DNA from: Holdemania massiliensis AP2
GTDB lineage: Bacteria; Bacillota_I; Bacilli_A; Erysipelotrichales; Erysipelotrichaceae
Length of the DNA: 64,000 nt
Direction of reading: 5' to 3'
Assembly (NCBI RefSeq): GCF_000327285.1
Contig: NZ_HE998567.1
Span: forward strand, 822,290-886,289
Positions 53,015 to 62,284 of this stretch are shown here, one piece after another. Both the position numbers and the translations under genes were made by a program. The notes under the pieces are model-generated. The model searched no databases, had not been told where the DNA came from, and saw only the letters and a program-made list of their open reading frames with translations. Numbering within the stretch: the stretch's first letter is position 1; each line of letters starts with the position of its first letter.

Positions 53015-53707
53015 GAGAGTTTATAAATTTAAATGATGTTCTGCCTAAAAGATTAGGTTGACACCATTTGGAAATTATTCTTTCTACTTCATATTGGTTA
53101 TTCAATTCTATATTAAGCAGGTTGTTTTTCTTCCTGCTTTTATTATTCGAAAAAGCTGACACCTATGAAAATAATGAGAGTGTAAAATAAAGGGGTGTGG
53201 CAGATAACCTAGGAAAAAAACAAGGGGCTGTGACAGATAGCCCCTTTATGTTTTTCAAGAAAAGTATATAAGCAATAGCTTAGAAAAGAAATGATTTATT
53301 ACTATTTACAGTCAAAATAAATAAGGTATGATAAAAACACAGTTAAAATGAGTAAGTACTTAAGCTCTACATCGTGTCTTTTCATTTCTTCCAACATAAT
53401 TAGATTTTCAGCAATATCAATACTACTGTACTCTGAGCATGTCTAAGGCTTGTTTCTTCTATGTAGCTTTTACTTTCTAAATTGAGAACCATTCTTTTCA
53501 TTTAGCTAGAAGCATACAATTCTATGGTACAGAACATAGGACAATCAACAATCGATAAATAGATTCAGGTGCCGGCTCCAATTCATGCTTGTAAAATTTT
53601 ATCTTATTCTATATTAATCATACTATTATCAAGTTATCGAATCACCCAACACCTATCATCAAACTTTCCGACATTTTTAATTTCGCGTATCTGTCTTTTG
53701 TTTTGCA
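53015..53707. other. Gene-poor stretch with repeated hairpins
   Basis: No complete gene. AAGCAGG and CCTGCTT (about 53114-53141) form one terminator-like stem. Two related 20-base elements occur at 53190-53210 and 53222-53242: AAGGGG-TGTGGCAGATAACC and AAGGGGCTGTGACAGATAGCC; the second is a clear intrinsic terminator (AGGGGCT, loop, AGCCCCT, then T-rich). The duplication looks like the end of a lost mobile element. The remainder is A/T-rich with no other support. Confidence 0.5.
53302..53442 (-). pseudogene. Possible C-terminal fragment with a membrane segment
   Basis: A 46-codon minus-strand frame without a normal start reads 'IDIAENLIMLEEMKRHDVEL' then a hydrophobic 'KYLLILTVFLSYLIYF' segment and stop. 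A charged helix plus C-terminal membrane span could be the tail of a deleted gene or a small membrane peptide starting at an internal ATG. There is no ribosome site. Confidence 0.25.
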
Positions 53708-54910
53708 CTAATTAAAGTAATTTCGAATTTTTGAATATATATTAATTATTCCGTTTGGGATAAATGCTAAGAGTAAAAGTTTGTACCTTGCAATTTTTGA
53801 TGGTATCTTAGAAAATTTATTGTTAACTATTTTCCAATCGTTAGTAAATATAACATTATATAACTCATCTCTTTCTGTTGGTCGTACATATGGGTGTTTA
53901 AGTTGATGATTATAGTTTGCTTCTCTTTGAACGTCTAATGAGACATAATCAAATTCTTTTTTTACAGCATTCCATATTTTTCTCGCCTTTTCACTATTGA
54001 TTAACAAAATAGAATTAGATTCTTTAGGATGAAAATCTGGATAAAACATCTTGCTATCACAATCACCCATTGTAAAATCACCAGGTCGAGTTAAACAAGC
54101 ATACCTACATTGATAGCAACTCTCCCTAAACGACATTCCCTGCATAAACAAATTGAAGTATGGATCATTTTTTGGTTCTCGAACAATAGGTAAGCCCCGC
54201 ATCATCTTCATCATCATAATATAGGAAGAAGTGGATTTCGTAATAGGATTCTTGTGTCGAAACTTATAGCTTACAACTTTGCCTTGTTTTGTTTTCGAAT
54301 TCTCATCCAATGATCTTTTCAAAAAAAACGGACTTGGAACACCATGACAAACAATATCCGCAGTGTAAAGATTTGAATACTCTTTTTGAGGTAATGATGC
54401 ATATAACCCTGCAATTTGGCAAGGAGTTCCTGTGAAAAGCACGATTTTATTGTTTTTCAGCGCCTCAGCAACAATTTTATATATATTTCCAATATTACTT
54501 TGAACATACTTTGAATTCTGCAGTTTTGTGATTTCTTTGCTTGAACTAATTACAATATGTCGTACAACAAGGTCATCACATAAAGAAGCTCCTACTACTA
54601 ATGCTTTACACTTTTCTAAAAAATATATCGCTAATCCTACAAATGCCCCACCAGATGCACTCTGTTTTGTCAATTTAGTTTTTCCGTATTGTACAACATA
54701 ACCAACCTCGGCTAAATTTTTACAATAATCTGTATTTGAAGGACATTTCACATAACACTTTCCACATTCAATACATATATTTTTATCAATTTGCGGAGCT
54801 AAAAAACCTTCTCTATCTGCAAGGAAGGAAATTGCATTCACAGGGCAGTTTGTCTCACATGCACGGCATCCAGTACATTTATCTTTGTCTACTATCACTT
54901 TTATGTTCAA
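53708..54910 (-). CDS. Coenzyme F420 hydrogenase beta-subunit-like ferredoxin protein
   Basis: 400 residues. Two N-terminal [4Fe-4S] motifs, CTGCRACETNCP and CIECGKCYVKCP, precede an FrhB-like domain ('FTGTPCQIAGLYASLP', 'YTADIVCHGVPSP', 'CYQCRYACLTRPGDFTMGDC' in pieces). Proteins of this type recur in polysaccharide loci beside pyruvyltransferase genes and probably perform a reduction on the polymer or its precursor. Four-base overlap with the flippase gene. It is the last gene of the operon. Confidence 0.88.
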   Translation of the reverse strand: MNIKVIVDKDKCTGCRACETNCPVNAISFLADREGFLAPQIDKNICIECGKCYVKCPSNTDYCKNLAEVGYVVQYGKTKLTKQSASGGAFVGLAIYFLEKCKALVVGASLCDDLVVRHIVISSSKEITKLQNSKYVQSNIGNIYKIVAEALKNNKIVLFTGTPCQIAGLYASLPQKEYSNLYTADIVCHGVPSPFFLKRSLDENSKTKQGKVVSYKFRHKNPITKSTSSYIMMMKMMRGLPIVREPKNDPYFNLFMQGMSFRESCYQCRYACLTRPGDFTMGDCDSKMFYPDFHPKESNSILLINSEKARKIWNAVKKEFDYVSLDVQREANYNHQLKHPYVRPTERDELYNVIFTNDWKIVNNKFSKIPSKIARYKLLLLAFIPNGIINIYSKIRNYFN

Positions 54911-56361
54911 TCTTCCACCTTCTTTTTATGTAATATTTTTTTTATAATACTCGATATATAAGTAAATTCAGCCATCCTAAACAATTTGGCACCATCTATA
55001 TAAATCAGTACACCTATCGAAATCTGCAATAACAGCTTAATTGCTAGTGGTAGGGCAATTTTCCCAACAGCATACACAACCAAGGACATAAATAGAGCAA
55101 GTAATAAAGCAGGTACATAATCTCTTATGATTTCTTTGATTAAATATTTATATTCTCGAATAACAAAATAGGAAAAGATAATAGTACCTAATCCTGATAC
55201 AATTACATAGCTCCAAGCTATTAACTCAACGCTTTTCCAAATAAAAGCTGCCATCAATACCAAAATAATCGTCAAAACCGATGTAACAATTTCGTGAAAC
55301 AGATTTACTCCGCTTTTTCCAATAGAAAGTAACGAGTTTTTCATCACTGTATTTAACGATCTGCTCATATACACAAGACTGAGTATACGCAAATATGGAA
55401 CACAAGGTAACCATTTTTCTGTTAGAACTAACTCAATAAATACATCTGCAATGCCTATGAGACCAAATATCATAGGGAGTACAATAAAACTGCTAATTCT
55501 AATAGACATCCTCATCAGACCCTTGTTTTTCTCCTTATCATCTTGCTGCTCAGAAAAAGCTGGCAAAAGAACTTTTCCAACCGAATTAACAATATCATTT
55601 ACTAACAACTGAGGAAATCTTTTTCCCTGATTGTAATATGCCAAATCAGACTCAGAAAACACTTTACCAACAACCAAACTCCGGATATTATCTTTTAAAG
55701 TATCAACCATAGTCGCCAGGAAAACTTTACAACCATACCCCCACATTGTTTGAATACTATTTTTTGAACACATAAACTTTGGTTTCCAGGCAATTACGAT
55801 ATATAAGAATCCTGTGCTTAATGCAATGTAGAGCAATTGCTGAATGATAAGCGCCCAAACACCAGCTCCATAAATAGCCGCTAATACTCCTGCTGTCCCA
55901 GAGAGAATTGCTGCAGATGTTGAAGTAAAAAATAATCTTCTAAACTGCATTACCTTTTGTATATAAGCATGTTGAATAGAATTGAAAGCTGAAAAGATCA
56001 ATCTAATGCCTAAAATACGAGTAATCAAGGTCAGACTTGGTTCATTATAAAAAGAAGTGATATATGGAGCACAAAAAAATAGAATCAGATACAACGCAAC
56101 AGATATGCTTATGCTAAGCCAAAAAACAGAGTTAAAATCTTGCTCATCTGCATCTTTTTTTTGAATCAGAGCAATTCCGAATCCTCCAATAACTAATGCA
56201 TCGGCAATTGAAACGAATACATTCACTAGAGCTAAAATTCCATAATCTTCTGGAGCCAAAAGTCTAGCTAAAACTATCGAAACAATAAAAGTAACGATTT
56301 GTGATACTAATCGTTCAGCAAATGACCATCCGACTCCAGAGACTATTTTTTGACCCTTCAC
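54907..56361 (-). CDS. Wzx-like polysaccharide flippase (MOP superfamily)
   Basis: 484 residues with about 12-14 hydrophobic segments and the N-terminal 'GVGWSFAERLVSQIVTFIVSIVLARLLAPEDYGILAL' (in pieces), typical of Polysacc_synt proteins. It would flip lipid-linked repeat units across the membrane. ATGA overlaps link it to both neighbours. Confidence 0.92.
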   Translation of the reverse strand: MKGQKIVSGVGWSFAERLVSQIVTFIVSIVLARLLAPEDYGILALVNVFVSIADALVIGGFGIALIQKKDADEQDFNSVFWLSISISVALYLILFFCAPYITSFYNEPSLTLITRILGIRLIFSAFNSIQHAYIQKVMQFRRLFFTSTSAAILSGTAGVLAAIYGAGVWALIIQQLLYIALSTGFLYIVIAWKPKFMCSKNSIQTMWGYGCKVFLATMVDTLKDNIRSLVVGKVFSESDLAYYNQGKRFPQLLVNDIVNSVGKVLLPAFSEQQDDKEKNKGLMRMSIRISSFIVLPMIFGLIGIADVFIELVLTEKWLPCVPYLRILSLVYMSRSLNTVMKNSLLSIGKSGVNLFHEIVTSVLTIILVLMAAFIWKSVELIAWSYVIVSGLGTIIFSYFVIREYKYLIKEIIRDYVPALLLALFMSLVVYAVGKIALPLAIKLLLQISIGVLIYIDGAKLFRMAEFTYISSIIKKILHKKKVED

Positions 56362-57455
56362 TGTTTTTTCACCTTGTTATTTATAATCGACTGCAACGAA
56401 TTTCTTGAACGAGCGATATACGATGTAAGTTTTGGCAAAACACGCTCATAGTTTATTGGTTCCATTAGTAAATTGGCAGATTTGTTATTGATAATACGAT
56501 ATTGACATTCCATTTCTCGCAAGAAATCTTCCATTCGCGAGAATGTCCCATCATTACAATCTGCTATTACTACCTGCCGTTCAAAAATAAAGCTAAAAAT
56601 CATTCCATGAAATGAATTTGTCACTATATGATCAGCATTGTGGATCAAATACAACCATTCAGCTGGGCCTACTCCCTTGAACATTCGATGATCGGATTTT
56701 CTATTAATCAGTATATCGCTAATTTCATAAACTGGCATTCCCATTTTCTTCGACATTGCATCTGCGTATTCTTTCATGTACGGATTCTTCCCAAATCCAT
56801 AGCATAAAATATAATGCGACGGAGTATTGATTTTATGTTCCATCTCTTCCCAAGTTTCTTTATTTAGCAAGAATGTTGGATCGCAAACAAGAGTACTATT
56901 ATAAATTCCAATTTGATTAAGTATATCTTGTCCTGTTCGTTCCCGAATAAGAACCTTGCGATAATCCTTTATATATCTGTATAACCAACATTGCTCTCGC
57001 TCATTCAATTCAGCAAGCCCAACACTCGCTGCATAAGAACAACATTTGCCTTTATCCTTAACAAAGCCTAATAAGTATGTGTCATCAAAGTCTACGATAC
57101 GTGGGTTAAAAACTTGATCGCTTCCAGTTAAGAACAATTTATACTCATCCTCGTTTATACTTTCAATATTAGTTTTCGTATATCGTCTTGTCGAAACATT
57201 TGCATTCTTAGTGAGGAATTCATTAAACCGTTTAGCCTTAAGGCGAACTTTTCCAGACAAAAGATATTTCACAATTGTTATTACTGGATTTGAAGCTTTA
57301 TAAGTAATCTCATAGTGTTCATAGAGTTTATCCACATAATCAATTAGTTCGGATTCCTCTCCCATATCTATGATCGCTCGCTGCAGAGCTATTGCCTGAA
57401 GAATAGCCCCATAATTTATTGCACGATGAAATGTAATTACACCAACTTTTTCCAT
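56358..57455 (-). CDS. Polysaccharide pyruvyl transferase family protein
   Basis: 365 residues: 'GVITFHRAINYGAILQAIALQ' start, 'LFLTGSDQVFNP', 'CCSYAASVGLAEL', 'LVCDPTFLL' and 'HIVTNSFHGMIFSFIF'. These are the hallmark blocks of the CsaB/WcaK family, which adds ketal-linked pyruvate from PEP to sugars. The neighbouring F420-hydrogenase-like gene is a usual companion. Confidence 0.92.
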   Translation of the reverse strand: MEKVGVITFHRAINYGAILQAIALQRAIIDMGEESELIDYVDKLYEHYEITYKASNPVITIVKYLLSGKVRLKAKRFNEFLTKNANVSTRRYTKTNIESINEDEYKLFLTGSDQVFNPRIVDFDDTYLLGFVKDKGKCCSYAASVGLAELNEREQCWLYRYIKDYRKVLIRERTGQDILNQIGIYNSTLVCDPTFLLNKETWEEMEHKINTPSHYILCYGFGKNPYMKEYADAMSKKMGMPVYEISDILINRKSDHRMFKGVGPAEWLYLIHNADHIVTNSFHGMIFSFIFERQVVIADCNDGTFSRMEDFLREMECQYRIINNKSANLLMEPINYERVLPKLTSYIARSRNSLQSIINNKVKKQ

Positions 57456-57470
57456 TTTATCAACCTCCCA

Positions 57471-58328
57471 TCAGCATCTCGTCAACTTATTGATTACTCT
57501 CTGCACAAATTGAAAAGTACATTCATATCCATCTACAATAATAAAACCATCATAAGTATTAAATGTATGTAACCCGAGGTTATATCTGTCTGAGCTATGA
57601 GAAGAAATCGTTTTAACATACTCTTCGCAATAGTTATTTCTATCCAATTGTGTTACCCGCATAATCCGTATATCTTCACCGTAAAGGTGTTCACAGTTTT
57701 GAGCAGGACGATATAATTCGCCTTTGAACCAAAAGAACTTGCCCCCAGGACGAGCTGAGTTTATACTAAATTTAACTGGATTTTTATAATGAGGAATAAA
57801 TTTACCATCCTCTTCTATAAAAATACTTAACTTACTATTGGAATCTATCTCTTGCTCCTTCGTTGTCCCGAATAACCACTTTTTGCCACAATACTCAACA
57901 AAGGTAGGATCAATCAGCGGAATATCTAAAATCTTTGTTTTCTTAACTATACCACTCTCAGACACAAACCGACTTAAACAACCACTTTTATAATTTTCCG
58001 CAACGATAGATCCATCCTCAAAATTAGGATAGGACAGATGATATTCATCAACGATGATTTCCTTCCTATTTACAAGTTTCATTGTTCTTTTGTTCACTTT
58101 TAAAAGGACAATTGTTCCTTTCCGTTTTGCAAAAATCAATTCTTCTGCTAAAATATAATAATGACTTTCATCTTGATGATGCAAAAAGGGATCAGCAAAG
58201 AAACGATCTTTATATCGATGCTTCATCCATCTTATTTCATATGATTCATCAGACATTACGGATTCGATGCTTTTCTCTATTACACCAACATTCCAATAAC
58301 CTATTCTAAATTTATCAATAAACTTCAT
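57471..58328 (-). CDS. Beta-propeller glycosyltransferase-like protein (GINT1 N-terminal-like)
   Basis: 285 residues. 'RFFADPFLHHQDESHYYILAEEL' (in pieces), 'YHLSYPNFED', 'PLIDPTFVEYCGKKWLFGTT' and 'SARPGGKFFWFKGELYRPAQNC' fit the five-blade propeller domain also found in glucosamine inositolphosphorylceramide transferases and resembling GH43. Bacterial members occur in polysaccharide clusters with unknown activity. The start follows the other minus-strand genes closely. Confidence 0.65.
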   Translation of the reverse strand: MKFIDKFRIGYWNVGVIEKSIESVMSDESYEIRWMKHRYKDRFFADPFLHHQDESHYYILAEELIFAKRKGTIVLLKVNKRTMKLVNRKEIIVDEYHLSYPNFEDGSIVAENYKSGCLSRFVSESGIVKKTKILDIPLIDPTFVEYCGKKWLFGTTKEQEIDSNSKLSIFIEEDGKFIPHYKNPVKFSINSARPGGKFFWFKGELYRPAQNCEHLYGEDIRIMRVTQLDRNNYCEEYVKTISSHSSDRYNLGLHTFNTYDGFIIVDGYECTFQFVQRVINKLTRC

Positions 58329-58367
58329 ACTATTACCTCATTAACGTCAACCAGACTTACTGTTAAA

Positions 58368-59564
58368 CTATAGCTGACCATTGATCAGCTTAATAAAGGA
58401 GTTGCAGTCTTCCATTTCTGCGTTGTTATGCAAAATATTCTTCATTTTTTGAAGTTGTTCAGGGGTATTGATTAACACTTTTAACCTATCGGCAACAGAT
58501 TCAGACGAGAAATCTGCAATATAACCACTTTCTCCATCAACAATCAATTCATTGGCTGAAGGTATCGGAGTTAACACGACTGGAACTCCTAGAAGCAATG
58601 CTTCCTTAACTGTAATAGAAAATGCCTCATAATCTGATGTCAAAACAAAGACATCCGCATTTTTTACATACGGGTATGGATTATCTTTTTCTCCAACAAA
58701 AAAAATGATGTCATCAACATCTTCCACTTTTGCCAAAGAGCGAAGATATGTGTTATCAATTCCATTCCCGACAACAGTCCAATGGATTATATTTCCAAAT
58801 TCTTTCTTTAGTATGGCTGCACATTTGATGGCTCGATCTATGCGTTTAGACTTATTGTCTAATCTGCACACTGTAACAATTTTAAACACTTCTTTTTCTA
58901 ATTCTACATATGGATCAAAATCGGCTGCTTGCTTACGAATAATATCTGCACCACATAGATTGTAAAAAACCTTCGACTTAAATACCAATTCTGGGCATAT
59001 TTCATCGAAGATCTGTTTGCAGCCTTTTGATACATTTACAACTGCGTCAAACTTGCTGTATACTCTTTGACATACTTCATTTGTAAAGCCAAGCCTTGCA
59101 GGATCACTATGAATCCACGCTAGCTTTCTAGTTGCTTGCACTCTGTCCATTACATAGAACTCACAACCACCTGAGAAATTTACAGAACCCTTAGTCCAAA
59201 TTCCATTTGTATAGGATATCGCCACATCATAACCAGAATAAGCAGGAGCATGAGAAATCAAACGTCTGATTACCTTTTCCCTGTTCCATAGCCTACATTC
59301 TATCCCATAAACTATCTTAAGAAACTTACTGGAAATGCCTTTTTGCAATTTTAATGTACTGCCATAAACATTCGTTTTTTCACAAATAAAGCAATTTTCA
59401 ACGCCTAGGCCAGCTATCTGATGTTTGATATCTTCCAACTCTCCGCGCAACACCAGCAAATCTATTTTTATATTTTCCTGATTTTTTAATGCATATAGTA
59501 GGTTTAATAGGGATTTTCTGATGCCTCCCATTTCCATATGCATAGTTACAAATAATATTCTCAT
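58368..59564 (-). CDS. Glycosyltransferase family 4-like (GT-B)
   Basis: 398 residues from the ATG at 59564 (AGAGGT site); an ATG 18 bases upstream overlaps the previous stop. 'ILFVTMHMEMGGIRKSLLNLL' is the acceptor-side GT-B start; 'VTVCRLDNKSKRIDRAI' and 'SDYEAFSITVKEALLLGVPVV' (E-x7-E) are the GT4 donor-binding motif. It adds a sugar to the repeat unit from a nucleotide sugar in the cytoplasm. Confidence 0.9.
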   Translation of the reverse strand: MRILFVTMHMEMGGIRKSLLNLLYALKNQENIKIDLLVLRGELEDIKHQIAGLGVENCFICEKTNVYGSTLKLQKGISSKFLKIVYGIECRLWNREKVIRRLISHAPAYSGYDVAISYTNGIWTKGSVNFSGGCEFYVMDRVQATRKLAWIHSDPARLGFTNEVCQRVYSKFDAVVNVSKGCKQIFDEICPELVFKSKVFYNLCGADIIRKQAADFDPYVELEKEVFKIVTVCRLDNKSKRIDRAIKCAAILKKEFGNIIHWTVVGNGIDNTYLRSLAKVEDVDDIIFFVGEKDNPYPYVKNADVFVLTSDYEAFSITVKEALLLGVPVVLTPIPSANELIVDGESGYIADFSSESVADRLKVLINTPEQLQKMKNILHNNAEMEDCNSFIKLINGQL

Positions 59565-59581
59565 TGAAATACCTCTAAACA

Positions 59582-60982
59582 TTAAGAAATAGCTAAGTAA
59601 ATTACTGCAAATATAGCAAGTATGAAAAGGATAAAAATAGCGTCTATTTTGTATTTTTGTCTGTTACTTGCCGCTAGCCCGCGCGATGAAAGAATAAACA
59701 TATATGGGTACATTAAAATGAAATGCCTAAAAGTAAAGGTTGTTATTGCAATAATGCAGAACATCATGACATAAATAAATACCGTTTTATCCCACTGCTT
59801 CTTAATCCCGCGCATCACATTGGGATAATTTATAATCTGCCAGATTGTACCGCACGATATGAAAAAATTTGCAAAATGATAATAATCACTAAATAGACGA
59901 CTAAAATTTAAGATTCCCAGTGGTAATGGGAAAACTGCAGCATACATTAATCTCACAAGGAAACCGAAAGGAAATAAAGGTATTCGGAATACATTGGCAG
60001 AAAGGCCATCTGATGATATGTTTTGACGGTATCCAGTATAATTGATAATTTTACTTTCCACTATTTTTCCAAGCTCTGTAAATACCAAAAAGGATGACAA
60101 TATAAACCCTATGAACAAGATGTTCTTTAAATTTTTTCTAATGGTTTCTGGATAAGTAAAACAAAGCGTTATCATTATTGCAATCAAGTTGATATATAAG
60201 GTCTCACTACGAATCGTATAATCTAAATAAATCAATACTACACTTAATGCACCGTTAAAAAATATTTGCAACGAACCATTGGAGCTAATCGCAAACATCT
60301 TAATTTTATCAGATCCTCCAGATGATTGACAGCTTCTAATAGCGACACAATCCCATAAATATACTATAGCGAAAGTTAAAAACATACTTAACGTATCTCG
60401 AAAAACATGAGCAGAGATATATAGACAATTGGGAAAAATTGTAATTGCCAAGAATGTGCGGAGATACATCTTTGGTTTCTGTTCACACATTTTATTATTT
60501 GCCATATACTTATAAGCCAAGGCACCTGTTGCTAACAATAAAAAGAGGTTCATAATTCGAGGCATCATCGTATGATATCCTCCAAAGCTATTACACAACA
60601 ATTTAATCCAAGCTAAGACCAAAATGAAACCCTTTGAGTTATTTCCTAAAGGAATATAATCATTCGCCAATTGCCACGGGAGAAACTTCCCATTCGCCAT
60701 GACATAGTTGAGGGCAGAATTCTCAAAATTGTAATCATCGCTGCCTCCTGCATAATAGGGAACTCCGTAATCACTAATATACCAATAATATTGAAGAACG
60801 ACAATAAATATACCAATCAAAAACGCTGCTATTGCATAATACCAAAAGCGCCCATGTATTTCTTTTGCGCAAAGTAAAAAAACTGATAGAAACAATAGTG
60901 TAATAATTAATATCCCAAAATTCCAGTATAAAGCACTAAGGGTTGTGCTCACGCAAACAACCACTAAAACAAACAAAATCAT
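59582..60982 (-). CDS. Multi-spanning membrane protein, Wzy polymerase or GT-C glycosyltransferase
   Basis: 466 residues with at least ten hydrophobic segments. The first long external loop has 'AGGSDDYNFE', an acidic pair placed as in GT-C glycosyltransferases, followed by 'LPWQLANDYIPLGNNSKGF'. The C-terminus is a long hydrophobic series. No Wzy-specific motif was recognised, so it is either the polymerase of the cluster or a lipid-linked sugar transferase. The stop touches the next gene's alternate start. Confidence 0.7.
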   Translation of the reverse strand: MILFVLVVVCVSTTLSALYWNFGILIITLLFLSVFLLCAKEIHGRFWYYAIAAFLIGIFIVVLQYYWYISDYGVPYYAGGSDDYNFENSALNYVMANGKFLPWQLANDYIPLGNNSKGFILVLAWIKLLCNSFGGYHTMMPRIMNLFLLLATGALAYKYMANNKMCEQKPKMYLRTFLAITIFPNCLYISAHVFRDTLSMFLTFAIVYLWDCVAIRSCQSSGGSDKIKMFAISSNGSLQIFFNGALSVVLIYLDYTIRSETLYINLIAIMITLCFTYPETIRKNLKNILFIGFILSSFLVFTELGKIVESKIINYTGYRQNISSDGLSANVFRIPLFPFGFLVRLMYAAVFPLPLGILNFSRLFSDYYHFANFFISCGTIWQIINYPNVMRGIKKQWDKTVFIYVMMFCIIAITTFTFRHFILMYPYMFILSSRGLAASNRQKYKIDAIFILFILAIFAVIYLAIS

Positions 60983-61111
60983 ATTTCACCCGTTTTAAAT
61001 ACAATAACCCTTCATAATATATATCAAAACATCTGAATAGAGTTTTAAGCATCTCTTCCATTCTTAAGCGCAATCCATATAACATTGTCAACAATAATCA
61101 AACTGATGTTC

Positions 61112-62284
61112 TTATTTAAAATGAAGCATCTTATTAACCACAAATACTGGTTCTAGCTGATTTGATGGCTCCCAATTTTTATTTTCATATACAATATATC
61201 TTAAGGCGCTAGCAATAGCATCGGCATGATTTGCACAAAAATAGTAGCGTTCAAATGTTGACAAATATTCTTTAATTTCGTTTCCTGCTTCTCCGTCAAG
61301 AATAACCAGTACAGGCTTGTCCGTTGCGGCATCGTGATATACTTTTCCCGGAATTTGTGTTCCAGAGTTATTTAAAACACAGATATAAATATCTGTACAT
61401 TTTTCATCCTCTGATACATCTCCTCTTGGTTTGATCTCGATATTATCTTTACCCTCAAGATCCAGATCTGAGTCACCAACAATCAGGAAATCAAAATAAT
61501 CTCTTACTTTTAATGCAGCATCATAGAGTGGGACAATATTACGAATATCTGATTTGTATGAACCAAAATAGCTGACCAGCGGTCTACGATTATTCGTCTT
61601 CCCGTAACACTTCTTTTCAATAAAGGGAGTTGGTACAAAGATCATTTTGTTCTTATATTGCCTATGTAATAGTGCTTCATTCTGTAACGTAAATGGAGAA
61701 GTGTACACGATTTTGTCACACGATGCAAATAGTTTGCGTTCCTCGTGTGCCAATACGAACTTTGGATAAACACTCTTATTCGTAATGTCTCCTACCAAGG
61801 GATCCCCCCAATATTGAATCCATTTATCAAATTTCAATCCTTGAGCCTTCAATCTCCGAAGCGCAATATGAGAACTTTTAGGATCAGAAATAGTAAAAAC
61901 ATATTTATATTTTTTTTCTGAAAGGGATAATATATTGACTTTATTTGCAATAGTCTGTGTGTAGTCATACATAGAAAATGCATGATACATCTTACGTAAA
62001 AAGTTAGTCAATCTTGCCTTTACTCCTTTTTTATGTGTAACGATTTTATCATACACTTGAAAGTTATTCGCAAAAATATAGTTTACTTTGTTCATAAAAT
62101 CATATTCAGCCATATTTCTAAGCGTATGTACTGCACTGGGAGCAATCGTCAGCCAGTCAATGGAATATCCCATTTCTTGTAACCCCTTTATCAATGCTAT
62201 AGTTCGCATATTGGAGGAAGTCAAAGCATTGTAAGGCGATAATTTAACAATCAAAACCTTTGAGGAATTATCAACTGTGTTCAT
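61112..62284 (-). CDS. Glycosyltransferase, GT-B type
   Basis: 390 residues from the ATG at 62284; a GTG 12 bases upstream is an alternative start. 'VLIVKLSPYNALTSSNMRTIALIKGL' (in pieces) is a GT-B N-terminus, 'YVFTISDPKSSHIALRR', 'WIQYWGDPLVGD' and 'KIVYTSPFTLQNE' lie in the acceptor half, and 'VPTPFIEKKC', 'YFGSYKSDIRNIVPLYDA' in the donor half. Its start overlaps the deacetylase end. Donor and acceptor unknown. Confidence 0.82.
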   Translation of the reverse strand: MNTVDNSSKVLIVKLSPYNALTSSNMRTIALIKGLQEMGYSIDWLTIAPSAVHTLRNMAEYDFMNKVNYIFANNFQVYDKIVTHKKGVKARLTNFLRKMYHAFSMYDYTQTIANKVNILSLSEKKYKYVFTISDPKSSHIALRRLKAQGLKFDKWIQYWGDPLVGDITNKSVYPKFVLAHEERKLFASCDKIVYTSPFTLQNEALLHRQYKNKMIFVPTPFIEKKCYGKTNNRRPLVSYFGSYKSDIRNIVPLYDAALKVRDYFDFLIVGDSDLDLEGKDNIEIKPRGDVSEDEKCTDIYICVLNNSGTQIPGKVYHDAATDKPVLVILDGEAGNEIKEYLSTFERYYFCANHADAIASALRYIVYENKNWEPSNQLEPVFVVNKMLHFK

